Positions 7,148 to 15,505 of a DNA stretch of 64,000 bases are shown in pieces. Position 1 is the stretch's first letter. Each line of letters begins with the position of its first letter. The translations under genes and the position numbers were made by a program. This DNA comes from RPQJ01 sp963846885 (GTDB lineage: Bacteria > Pseudomonadota > Gammaproteobacteria > Steroidobacterales > Steroidobacteraceae), in contig CAWJXS010000016.1 in assembly GCA_963846885.1 (NCBI GenBank), positions 23,702-87,701 on the forward strand, read 5' to 3'. The notes beneath the pieces were generated by a model. It was not told where the DNA came from, ran no database searches, and saw nothing but the letters and a program-made list of their open reading frames with translations.

Positions 7148-9196
7148 TTGGGCGAAACCAGCGCCATCCCAGTCATCGTCCTGTCACGACAGCAGGATCC
7201 CGTCGAGATCATCAACAGCACGTTGCGCAACGCCGGACAGGCCGTGCACTGCACGTGGGTGCGCGAGCTTGCGGACCTGGCGGAGGCCCTCGCCGCCCCC
7301 AACTCGCCCCAACTGCTGTTCTTCTGCCTCTCCGACCCCGACGAACTTGCCAGCGCGATGGAGCAGCGACAGCGCATTGCCGCTCGCGTTCCGGCCCTGA
7401 TCGTGCGCGACTCGCTCACAGAGAGCGACCTCGTGCGCGGCCTGGAGCTGGGGGCTGCAGACGTGTTGACGCTGTCTGCGCGCGGTCGCCTGCAGGCCAT
7501 CGCCACGCGCGAACTCAACGCAGCGCGGCTGGATACGGCCCTGAGCGGCACGCTCGCCTCTGCGCGCCAGTACCGCGACCAGATGCGGGCATTCATGACC
7601 GGCTCGACGGACGCGATCGCGCACGTGCAGGAAGGCATCGTCGTCGACGTGAACCCTGCCTGGAACGAGTTGCTCGGCCGGGGTGACCCGGGCGAACTGC
7701 TCGGGCTGCCGCTGATGGACCTGTTCGACGGCCGCAGCCACGCCGCCCTCAAGGGCGCGCTGGTAGCGGCGGCCCAGGGCAAGTGGGCCGGTCACGCGCT
7801 GACGGTGCTGGCCCTGCAGGGCGATGCCCGCACGGTGTCACTCGAACTCACGTTCGAACGCTTCGAATTCGAAGGCGAGCCCGCGGTGCGACTGCGCGTG
7901 GCAACGCAGAAGCACGACATGGAGACGCTGGCGAACCAGCTCGAGGAGGCCATGCGCCTCGACTCGCGCACAGGCCTGCTGCGTCGCGCCGCGTTCATCG
8001 AATCGGCGAAGGCGCGCGCAGCGCAGCCGCTGAAAGCTGGCTTGCGCGCCATGGCCTACGTCGCCCCGGATAGCTTCGATCACATCGAGCGCGAGTACGG
8101 ACCGATCGCCGCCGAGGAAGCGATGGACGCGCTTGCGCGCAGGATCCATGAACAACTGCAGCCCGGCGACCTGGCCAGCCGCGTGGCGCCGCAAGGCATC
8201 GCGCTGCTGCTCGAACGCGGCAACGCCCGCGACCAGGAAGCCTGGCTCACGCGGCTGCGTGAACGCATTGCAGCGGAACCGTTGCTGGCCGAGGACGCTG
8301 CCATCGAGCTCACCTGCAGCATCGGCTCAGCGCCGCTGCAATCGCAGGGAGGCCCGCTGCAGGTCACGCTCGAAACCGCCATCGCGGCCCAGCGCGCCGC
8401 GGCCGCGGCCGGCGGCGATCGTTGCATGCATCGCGAGCCTGCGGGCTCCAAGCCGACAATCGACGAAGCCGATCGCGGCTGGGCGACGCAGATCAAGGCC
8501 GCGCTGATGGCGAACCGGTTCCGGCTCGTGCAGCAGCCGATTGCGAGCCTGGTGGGCGAAGACCGGCCGATGTTCGACCTGCTGGTGCGCATGCTCGACG
8601 AAGCGGGCGAAGAAGTGCTGCCTTCGGAATTCCTGGCGGCGGCGGAACGCACCGACCTGATGAAGAACATCGACCGCTGGATCGTCGGCGCGGCGATGTC
8701 GTTCTGCGCGGCGAAGAAACCGCATCGCGTCTTCGTGCGCCTCTCGCGCGACTCGCTGCACGACCAGACGCTCGGCACGTGGCTGCAGCAGCAGCTGAAG
8801 GCATCGCACGTAGAGCCGAGCCGGATCGTGTTCGAGATCACCGAGGAAATGGCCCATGCGGAGCCGCGCGAGGCGCGATCACTGCAGGGCCTGCTGTCGG
8901 CGCTGGGCATCGAGTTCGCGATCGAGCACTTCGGGGCGTCGGGCGACGCAGCGGCGCTGCTGCATCGACTGCCCGTGAATTACGTGAAGATCGACGGCGC
9001 CCTGATGCAGGGCCTCGCCAACGACCGCCCGCTGCAGGAGCGCGTGAAAGCGCTGGTGGACGTCGCGCGCGGACACGGCGTGACGACGATCGCCGAGCGG
9101 GTCGAGGACGCCAACACGATGGCCGTGCTGTGGCAGCTCGGCATCGAGTTCATCCAGGGCTATTTCGTCAACAGCCCGGAACAGGTCGTGATGTGA
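7148..9196 (+). CDS. FimX-like REC/PAS/degenerate GGDEF/degenerate EAL protein
   Basis: A 682-residue cytoplasmic protein in the FimX layout: receiver-like domain (1-130), PAS (about 150-260), GGDEF-like (about 270-420) and EAL-like (about 430-680). Both catalytic signatures are lost. The GGDEF site reads APQGI (347-351) and the EAL site reads DLL (477-479, in FDLLVRM). FimX of Pseudomonas and Xanthomonas likewise has a non-canonical site in each domain and binds c-di-GMP to control type IV pili. I infer a c-di-GMP receptor rather than an enzyme. The start is a TTG preceded by GGGGTAGG; an in-frame stop at 7133 excludes anything further upstream. It stands alone, with fimV 6 kb away. Confidence 0.82.
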   Translation: MGETSAIPVIVLSRQQDPVEIINSTLRNAGQAVHCTWVRELADLAEALAAPNSPQLLFFCLSDPDELASAMEQRQRIAARVPALIVRDSLTESDLVRGLELGAADVLTLSARGRLQAIATRELNAARLDTALSGTLASARQYRDQMRAFMTGSTDAIAHVQEGIVVDVNPAWNELLGRGDPGELLGLPLMDLFDGRSHAALKGALVAAAQGKWAGHALTVLALQGDARTVSLELTFERFEFEGEPAVRLRVATQKHDMETLANQLEEAMRLDSRTGLLRRAAFIESAKARAAQPLKAGLRAMAYVAPDSFDHIEREYGPIAAEEAMDALARRIHEQLQPGDLASRVAPQGIALLLERGNARDQEAWLTRLRERIAAEPLLAEDAAIELTCSIGSAPLQSQGGPLQVTLETAIAAQRAAAAAGGDRCMHREPAGSKPTIDEADRGWATQIKAALMANRFRLVQQPIASLVGEDRPMFDLLVRMLDEAGEEVLPSEFLAAAERTDLMKNIDRWIVGAAMSFCAAKKPHRVFVRLSRDSLHDQTLGTWLQQQLKASHVEPSRIVFEITEEMAHAEPREARSLQGLLSALGIEFAIEHFGASGDAAALLHRLPVNYVKIDGALMQGLANDRPLQERVKALVDVARGHGVTTIAERVEDANTMAVLWQLGIEFIQGYFVNSPEQVVM

Positions 9197-9379
9197 GGAA
9201 GGGGCTAGGGGCTAGGGGCTAGGAAGGCGAGGACAGCGAAAGATAACCGCCGAAGCCAGCAGGCATGTCGCTGATCGCTTCGCACAACGGGCGCTATCGC
9301 TGCCCTTCCTGTCCTTCCTGTCCTTCCTGAGTCCTTCCTGAGTCCTTCCTGTCCTTCCTAGTCCTTCCTAGCCCCTTCC
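9197..9379. repeat. convergent-junction inverted repeat, copy A
   Basis: Fills the space between the convergent FimX-like gene and parC. The left arm (9197-9227) starts directly after the stop codon and holds three GGGGCTA units followed by GGAAGG. The right part (9304-9379) is a run of CCTTCCTGT-type 9-mers ending in CCTTCCTAGCCCCTTCC, the reverse complement of the left arm's edge. Between them are about 75 nt of unrelated sequence. Related copies occur at 18387-18660 and 35736-35907. Confidence 0.85.
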
Positions 9380-9383
9380 GCCC

Positions 9384-11651
9384 TCACTCCACTTCCAGCC
9401 CCTCGGCCTTCCGCCAACCGCGCGGCAACACGGCGCCGCGCTGCCCGCGTTCACCGCGGTACTCGCCCAGATCCTTGTACGACAGGCTCATCGTGCGATC
9501 GCCGCACAGCACCTTGAGCGTCTGGCCCGGCGCGACCGCTGCAATCGCCAGCAGCGTCTCCGGCTCGACCAGCGACTTCTTGGTGGAGATGCCGAAGATC
9601 TTGTTGCCCTTGCCGCGCGGCAACTCGGGCAGATCGGCGACCGGGAAGGTCAGCAGGCGCCCCTCCGAATTCACCGCCGCCAGCAGTGGCGTCTCGCCTG
9701 CAGGGACGACCGTGGGCGCAATCGCCGCATAACCATCCGGCACGTTGAGCGCTGCCTTGCCCGCGCGATTGCGGCTATGCAGGTCCTCGAGCTTCACGAC
9801 GAAGCCGTAACCCGCGCTGCTGGCGAGCACCCAGCGATCGCCGGGGTCGCCGATCAACACGCCTGGGAACGTCGCGCCGTCCGGCGGATCGAGGCGCCCC
9901 GACAGCGGTTCGCCCTGCCCGCGCGCCGAAGGCAACGTGTGCGCCAGCAGGCTGTACGCGCGACCCGTGCTGTCCAGGAACACCGCCAGTTGCGTGCTGC
10001 GGCCCCGCGCACAGGCACGGTACTCGTCGCCGGTCTTGTACGACACGGAACGTGGATCGATCTCGTGACCCTTGGCGGCACGCACCCAGCCGCTCTTCGA
10101 CAGGATCACCGTCGTCGGCTCGCTGGCAACCAGTTCGGTCTCGTCGATGGCCTGCGCGGCGGCCCGCGCGACCAGCTTGCTGCGACGGTCGTCGCCGTAC
10201 TTCTGCATGTCCGCCTGGATCTCGTCGCGCACCAGCTTCTTGAGCTTGGCCCTGCTGCCGAGCAGCTTCTCGATCGCGTCGCGCTCCTTGGCCAGCTCGC
10301 CCTGCTCGCCGCGGATCTTCATTTCCTCGAGCCGTGCGAGGTGGCGCAGCTTGGTCTCGAGGATCGCCTCGGCCTGCAGTTCGGACAGCTGGAAGCGGGC
10401 GATCAACGCGGCTTTCGGCTCGTCCTCGGTGCGGACGATGCGGATCACTTCGTCGAGGTTCAGGTACGCGACCAGCAAGCCATCGAGGATGTGCAGTCGC
10501 GCGTTGACCTTCTCGAGCCGGTAGTTGAGCCGGCGCGTCACGGTGTCGACGCGGAACGACAGCCATTCCTCGAGCAGCGAACGCAGTCCCATCACTCGCG
10601 GGCGGCCGTCGCGCGCAATCACGTTCAGGTTCACGCGATACGTGCGCTCGAGGTCGGTGGTCGCAAAGAGGTGCGCCATGACCTGCTCGGTGTCGACACG
10701 ATTGGAACGCGGCGTGATCACGAGGCGGGTCGGGTGCTCGTGGTCGGATTCGTCACGCAGGTCCTCGATCATCGGCAGCTTCTTCGCGCGCATCTGCGCC
10801 GCGACCTGCTCCAGCACCTTCGAGCCCGAGACCTGGTACGGCAGCTCCGTCACGATGATCTCGCCGTCTTCCATCTCGAAGCGGGCGCGCGCACGGAACG
10901 TGCCGTTGCCGGTTTCGTAGATCTTCTGCAGTTCCTCGCGCGGCGTGATGATCTCCGCGCCGGTCGGAAAATCAGGCCCGAGGACGTGCTCGCACAGCTG
11001 CGAGGTGGTCGCCTTGGGCTCGTCGAGCAGCCGGATGCAGGCGGCCGCCACTTCGCGCAGGTTGTGCGGCGGGATGTCGGTGGACATGCCGACCGCGATG
11101 CCCATCGCGCCGTTCAGCAGCAGGTTCGGCAGCCGCGCCGGCAGCAGGCAGGGCTCGTCGAGCGAGCCGTCGAAGTTGGGCTGCCAGTCGACCGTGCCCT
11201 GTCCCAGCTCGGACAGCAGCACCTCGGCGTAGCGCGACAGCTTCGATTCGGTATAGCGCATTGCCGCGAACGACTTCGGGTCGTCGGGCGAGCCGAAGTT
11301 GCCCTGGCCTTCCACGATCGGATACCGGTACGAGAACGGCTGCGCCATCAGCACCATGGCTTCGTAGCACGCCGAGTCGCCGTGCGGATGGAACTTGCCG
11401 ATCACGTCGCCCACGGTGCGGGCCGACTTCTTGGGCTTGGCCGTCGCGGCCAGGCCGAGTTCGCTCATCGCATAGATGATGCGACGCTGCACGGGCTTGA
11501 GCCCGTCGCCCACGTGCGGCAGCGCGCGGTCGAGGATCACGTACATCGAATACTCGAGGTAGGCGCGTTCGGTGAACGTCCTGAGCGGCTGGCGCTCCAC
11601 GCCCTCGAAGTCGAGGGTCGCGGTGGTATCGGTGTCTTTGCTCTTGGCCAT
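9384..11651 (-). CDS. parC: DNA topoisomerase IV subunit A
   Basis: The 755-residue ParC subunit cuts and rejoins DNA to decatenate daughter chromosomes. The catalytic tyrosine is Tyr133 in AAMRYTES. The quinolone-determining region reads HPHGDSACYE with Ser93 and Glu97 intact, i.e. the usual susceptible residues. QRRIIYAMSELG near the N-terminus and the short degenerate C-terminal beta-pinwheel fit ParC rather than GyrA, as does pairing with parE. It starts two bases after the parE stop, so the two form an operon. The gene ends next to a repeat element. Confidence 0.96.
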   Translation of the reverse strand: MAKSKDTDTTATLDFEGVERQPLRTFTERAYLEYSMYVILDRALPHVGDGLKPVQRRIIYAMSELGLAATAKPKKSARTVGDVIGKFHPHGDSACYEAMVLMAQPFSYRYPIVEGQGNFGSPDDPKSFAAMRYTESKLSRYAEVLLSELGQGTVDWQPNFDGSLDEPCLLPARLPNLLLNGAMGIAVGMSTDIPPHNLREVAAACIRLLDEPKATTSQLCEHVLGPDFPTGAEIITPREELQKIYETGNGTFRARARFEMEDGEIIVTELPYQVSGSKVLEQVAAQMRAKKLPMIEDLRDESDHEHPTRLVITPRSNRVDTEQVMAHLFATTDLERTYRVNLNVIARDGRPRVMGLRSLLEEWLSFRVDTVTRRLNYRLEKVNARLHILDGLLVAYLNLDEVIRIVRTEDEPKAALIARFQLSELQAEAILETKLRHLARLEEMKIRGEQGELAKERDAIEKLLGSRAKLKKLVRDEIQADMQKYGDDRRSKLVARAAAQAIDETELVASEPTTVILSKSGWVRAAKGHEIDPRSVSYKTGDEYRACARGRSTQLAVFLDSTGRAYSLLAHTLPSARGQGEPLSGRLDPPDGATFPGVLIGDPGDRWVLASSAGYGFVVKLEDLHSRNRAGKAALNVPDGYAAIAPTVVPAGETPLLAAVNSEGRLLTFPVADLPELPRGKGNKIFGISTKKSLVEPETLLAIAAVAPGQTLKVLCGDRTMSLSYKDLGEYRGERGQRGAVLPRGWRKAEGLEVE

Positions 11652-11653
11652 CG

Positions 11654-13606
11654 TTATTCCGCCGCCGCTTCGTCGGCTGCTTCGGCTGCAATCGCATCGG
11701 CGGGATCGGCGATCGCGACGACGCTTGCCAGGTTGCCTTTCGTCTCGAGCCAGTCACGACGGTCCGAGGCGCGCTTCTTCGCGAGCAGCATGTCCATCAA
11801 CTGGTCGGCGTTGTCCGCCGCGTCGACCGTGAGCTGGACCAGGCGCCGCGTCTCGCGCGCCATGGTCGTCTCGCGCAACTGCAGCGGGTTCATCTCACCC
11901 AGACCCTTGAAGCGCGTCACCGAAGTCTTCGTGCGCGGGTTCTCCGCCCGAATGCGCTCGAGGATGCCGTTGCGCTCGGCATCGTCCAGCGCGTACTCGA
12001 CGTTCTTGCCGTAGTCGATGCGATACAGCGGCGGCATGGCGACGTAGACATTGCCGGCCAGCACCAGCGGGCGGAAATGCCGCAGGAACAGCGCGCACAG
12101 CAAGGTTGCAATGTGGAGGCCGTCGGAATCGGCGTCCGCCAGGATGCAGATCTTGCCGTAGCGCAGGTCTTTGACCGCGTCCGAGCCCGGCTCGACGCCG
12201 ATCGCGACGGTGATGTCGTGCACTTCCTGCGACGACAGCACGTCTGCGGCGTCGACTTCCCACGTGTTGAGGATCTTGCCGCGCAGCGGCATCACCGCCT
12301 GGAACTCACGGTCGCGCGCCTGCTTGGCCGAGCCGCCTGCCGAGTCGCCTTCGACCAGGAACAGTTCCGCGCGCTGCGGATCCTGGCTGGTGCAATCGGC
12401 GAGCTTGCCCGGCAGGGCCGGGCCCGCGACCACGCGCTTGCGCGCAACTTTCTGGCTCGCCTTGAGCCGTGTCTGCGCGTTCAGGATCGCGAGCTGGGCG
12501 ATCTTTTCGCCGGCTTCAGGGTGCTGGCTGAGCCACAACCCGAACTGGTCCTTGACGATGCCCGACACGAAGGCGGCTGGCTCGCGCGACGAGAGACGTT
12601 CCTTCGTCTGGCCCGCGAACTGCGGATCGCGCATCTTCATCGACAGCACGTAGCTGGTGTCGTCCCAGACGTCTTCGGGCGACAGCTTGAGTCCGCGCGG
12701 CAGCAGGTTGCGGAACTCGCAGAACTCACGCACCGCTTCGGTCAGGCCCAGGCGGAAGCCGTTGACGTGGGTGCCGCCCTGCGCGGTGGGGATGAGATTG
12801 ACGTAGCTTTCCTCGAACCGCGTGCCGCCATCGGTGCGCCAGACCACGGCCCAGTCGACGCCTTCCTGGTCGCCCGTGACGGTGCCGACGAACGGCTCGT
12901 CCGGCAGCCATTCAGTGGACTCGAGCGATTCACGCAGGTACTGCGCGAGCCCCTCGGTGTAGAGCCATTCTTCTTTCTCGCCCGTCTTCTCGACGTTGAA
13001 GCGCACGCGCAGGCCCGGGCACAGGACGGCCTTGGCCTTGAGCACGTGCTTGAGTTTCGGCAGCGCGAAATCGGGCGAATCGAAATAGGACGTATCGGGC
13101 CAGAAGCGCACGGTGGTGCCGGTGTTGCTCTTGCCGACGTCGCCGACGACCTCGAGCTTGGAATGCACCTTCCCGTTCTTGAACGAGATGTTGTATTCCT
13201 TGCCGCCGCGACGCACCCAGCACTCGAGGTGCTTCGACAGCGCGTTGACGACCGACACGCCGACGCCGTGCAGGCCACCGGAGAATTTGTAGCCGGACTC
13301 GTCCGAGAACTTGCCGCCCGCGTGCAGGCGCGTGAGGATCAGCTCGACGCCGCTCACCTTCTCCTTGGGATGGATGTCCACCGGCATGCCGCGGCCGTCG
13401 TCGACCACTTCGAGCGACCCGTCCTTGTAGACGGTGACCTCGATCTTGCTGCAATGCCCCGCCAGGGCCTCGTCGACGCTGTTGTCGACGACTTCGTGGG
13501 CGAGGTGGTTGGGCCGACTGGTGTCGGTGTACATGCCCGGACGACGCCGGACGGGCTCGAGGCCACTCAGGACTTCGATGTCTTGAGCGGTGTAGGACTG
13601 GCTCAT
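11654..13606 (-). CDS. parE: DNA topoisomerase IV subunit B
   Basis: ATPase subunit of topoisomerase IV, 650 residues. The GHKL ATPase region shows VVDNSVDEAL, DDGRGMPVD and GLHGVGVSVVNALS. The TOPRIM region shows EGDSAGGSA and DADSDG, the metal-binding acidic residues. PLRGKILNTWEV fits ParE. The frame stays open well upstream, but homology begins at MSQSYTAQDIEVL, so the ATG at 13606 is chosen. It is the first gene of the parE-parC operon and faces a long non-coding gap. Confidence 0.96.
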   Translation of the reverse strand: MSQSYTAQDIEVLSGLEPVRRRPGMYTDTSRPNHLAHEVVDNSVDEALAGHCSKIEVTVYKDGSLEVVDDGRGMPVDIHPKEKVSGVELILTRLHAGGKFSDESGYKFSGGLHGVGVSVVNALSKHLECWVRRGGKEYNISFKNGKVHSKLEVVGDVGKSNTGTTVRFWPDTSYFDSPDFALPKLKHVLKAKAVLCPGLRVRFNVEKTGEKEEWLYTEGLAQYLRESLESTEWLPDEPFVGTVTGDQEGVDWAVVWRTDGGTRFEESYVNLIPTAQGGTHVNGFRLGLTEAVREFCEFRNLLPRGLKLSPEDVWDDTSYVLSMKMRDPQFAGQTKERLSSREPAAFVSGIVKDQFGLWLSQHPEAGEKIAQLAILNAQTRLKASQKVARKRVVAGPALPGKLADCTSQDPQRAELFLVEGDSAGGSAKQARDREFQAVMPLRGKILNTWEVDAADVLSSQEVHDITVAIGVEPGSDAVKDLRYGKICILADADSDGLHIATLLCALFLRHFRPLVLAGNVYVAMPPLYRIDYGKNVEYALDDAERNGILERIRAENPRTKTSVTRFKGLGEMNPLQLRETTMARETRRLVQLTVDAADNADQLMDMLLAKKRASDRRDWLETKGNLASVVAIADPADAIAAEAADEAAAE

Positions 13607-14249
13607 TCTTGGATCGGTCCGCGGGCTCGCGTGGGTTGGTGAAAAGCGCGCGAATGGTAGCAGAGCACGGCGCTCCGTTGGCTCGGTCCACGGCGATTTG
13701 CGCGGCGTTGGCAGACGCATCGCCGGCGTGGAATGTGCCAGTGGTCGACAACTGTGGCCGATCCGGTGCCGTTCCCCGCGCGAGCGGAAAGGCAGACACG
13801 CCGCCCGGGGAACCACCGAATCAGTCGCCACGCCTGAGCGGTGCCAGCTGGAGCGTGCGCAACGCTCGACCCATGCAGCGCGCCGGCCGCACCCCTGCGC
13901 GGTGGGCACGCCGATTGCCGGGCAGATGGCGTCCGTGCGATTACCAAGCCCACGGTTGCTGCGCAATGAGTCCAGGCGCCGTCCCAACGCAGCTTGAGCC
14001 GTGCCATTGCCAGCCCGGGCTGGTAATCGCTCAAGCGAGGGAAAAGGGTTGACCGATGAACCACTTCCCAGAGCGCGTGTCTGCCTTTCCAAGCTCGAAG
14101 GAAAGGCCGGATCAACCGGGCGCAAAGCGCGCGTTTGCCGTCATCCGACTTCGGCACCAGCCCTCGGATCAGACGCCTGCCGGAAAGCGACGCGTTGACC
14201 CCCGCAGACCCCTGTGGGAGGCTTCCCGCCCTCTGGAGGCCCGCTAGCC
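13607..14249. other. 643-bp non-coding gap between parE and xseB
   Basis: Both genes point away from this gap. The open frames crossing it are Arg/Cys-rich and look like chance translations, and no tRNA or known RNA was recognised. It should hold the promoters of both operons, but no strong sigma70 pair stood out. It contains the inverted repeat listed separately and a palindrome, CCAGCCCGGGCTGG, near 14010-14023. Confidence 0.6.
13786..14090. repeat. long-range inverted repeat in the parE-xseB gap
   Basis: A perfect 16-nt inverted repeat, GGAAAGGCAGACACGC at 13786-13801 and its complement at 14075-14090, is separated by 273 nt. Weaker similarity extends inward for about another 25 nt. A second nested near-match lies inside: GCGATTACCAAGCCC at about 13937-13951 against GGGCTGGTAATCGC at 14017-14030. 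It could be two facing copies of a dispersed repeat or the remnant of a small element; no coding capacity is seen between the arms. Confidence 0.6.
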
Positions 14250-14516
14250 GTGACCGACAAGCCAACAACACCGCCCGATCCCGCCACACCGTCGCCGCCG
14301 GATTTCGAGCGCTCCCTGGGTGAGCTCGAGGCCACCGTCGACAAGCTCGAACACGGGGACCTGTCGCTCGAGGACGCGCTCAAGCATTTCGAGCGGGGTG
14401 TAGCGCTGACCCGCGACTGCCAGTCCGCGCTCAAGCTGGCCGAACAGAAGGTCGAGATCCTGCTGCAGAAATCGGCCACGGCGGCGCCCGAACCCTTCGA
14501 GCCCGACGACGAATGA
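14250..14516 (+). CDS. xseB: exodeoxyribonuclease VII small subunit
   Basis: A short helical protein of 88 residues that binds XseA to form exonuclease VII. The family core FERSLGELEATVDKLEHGDL followed by SLEDALKHFERGVAL is clear. The start is taken as the GTG at 14250, preceded by GGAGG ten bases upstream; an earlier GTG at 14214 would add residues with no family match. The stop overlaps the ispA ATG (ATGA). The xseB-ispA-dxs order is common in gammaproteobacteria. The large-subunit gene xseA is not in this window. Confidence 0.93.
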   Translation: MTDKPTTPPDPATPSPPDFERSLGELEATVDKLEHGDLSLEDALKHFERGVALTRDCQSALKLAEQKVEILLQKSATAAPEPFEPDDE

Positions 14517-15466
14517 CGGACACCTCGTCGGCGGCGAAGACGACGTCAACGACCGCCGCGCCGCCGTCGGACGGCGAATCGCTGCCGCAGGCGCTCGAGC
14601 GTTGGCGTCTGCGGGTCGAGCGTGAGCTCGACGCCTGGCTGCCGCCCGCAACGGCTGTGCCGGGCCGGCTGCATGCCGCGCAGCGCTACAGCGTGCTCGG
14701 GCCTGGCAAGCGCATCCGCCCTGCCCTCGTCTACGCGACGGCCGAGACGCTGGGGCTGCCGCTGGAGCAGGTCGACGCCGCAGCGTGCGCCGTCGAGCTC
14801 ATCCACTGTTATTCGCTGGTCCACGACGATTTGCCGGCCATGGACGACGACGACCTCCGCCGCGGCCGTCCCACCTGCCACAAGCAGTTCGACGAAGCGA
14901 CAGCCATCCTCGCGGGCGATTCCCTGCAGGTGCTGGCGTTCCACTTGCTGGCTGCGCATCCCGGTTCGCCGACCGACCCCGCCATCCGCGTGCGCATCAT
15001 GGACACGCTCGCGGTCGCGAGCGGCACGGCCGGGATGGCCGGTGGGCAGGCCCTCGACCTGGCGGCCGAAGGCGGCTCGCTGACGCTGGCGGATCTCGAA
15101 AGGCTGCACGCGCTCAAGACCGGGGCCCTGATCCGGGCCAGCGTGATGATGGCGGCCCATTGCCGACCAGAACTGGCGCCCCAGGCAGTAACGGCCCTCA
15201 GCGTGTTCGGCGACTGCGTCGGGCTGGCCTTCCAGGTCCAGGACGACATCCTGGACATCGAAGGGGACGTCGAGGTGATCGGCAAGCCGCCGGGCAGCGA
15301 CGAAGCTCGCGGAATGCCCACGTATCCGGCCATTGCGGGACTGGCAGCGGCCCGGGCCCGGGTGGCCGAACTCCATGTCGAGGCCCGCCGCCACTTGTCC
15401 GCGCACGGCTGGCAGGACAGTCCGCTGGCCGCACTTTCACATTGGCTGCTGACCCGGAACCGTTAA
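14513..15466 (+). CDS. ispA: (2E,6E)-farnesyl diphosphate synthase
   Basis: Prenyltransferase that condenses isopentenyl diphosphate with dimethylallyl and geranyl diphosphate. At 317 residues it is slightly longer than usual because of an extra Thr/Ala/Ser-rich N-terminus. The first aspartate-rich motif DDLPAMD starts at residue 105 and is the bacterial type with two inserted residues. The second motif is in FQVQDDILD. The ATG overlaps the xseB stop and dxs follows 39 nt later, so substrate supply (dxs) and use (ispA) are co-transcribed. Confidence 0.96.
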   Translation: MTDTSSAAKTTSTTAAPPSDGESLPQALERWRLRVERELDAWLPPATAVPGRLHAAQRYSVLGPGKRIRPALVYATAETLGLPLEQVDAAACAVELIHCYSLVHDDLPAMDDDDLRRGRPTCHKQFDEATAILAGDSLQVLAFHLLAAHPGSPTDPAIRVRIMDTLAVASGTAGMAGGQALDLAAEGGSLTLADLERLHALKTGALIRASVMMAAHCRPELAPQAVTALSVFGDCVGLAFQVQDDILDIEGDVEVIGKPPGSDEARGMPTYPAIAGLAAARARVAELHVEARRHLSAHGWQDSPLAALSHWLLTRNR

Positions 15467-15505
15467 ACGGACGGGACGGCTCGCCCAGCGTGTAAAATTA
15501 CCGTC

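Noticed and set aside
9304..9379. CCTTCCTGT array as a CRISPR
   Set aside because: Units are 9 nt with no spacers and no cas genes nearby; part of the GGGGCTA/GGAAGG repeat family.
9777..12014. 745-residue plus-strand open frame opposite parC
   Set aside because: Antisense shadow; parC has clear catalytic motifs on the minus strand.
12077..13642. 521-residue plus-strand open frame opposite parE
   Set aside because: Low-complexity antisense translation of a strongly conserved gene.
13603..14289. 228-residue minus-strand open frame upstream of parE
   Set aside because: Cys/Arg/Trp-rich chance frame crossing the xseB start; no homology or ribosome site.
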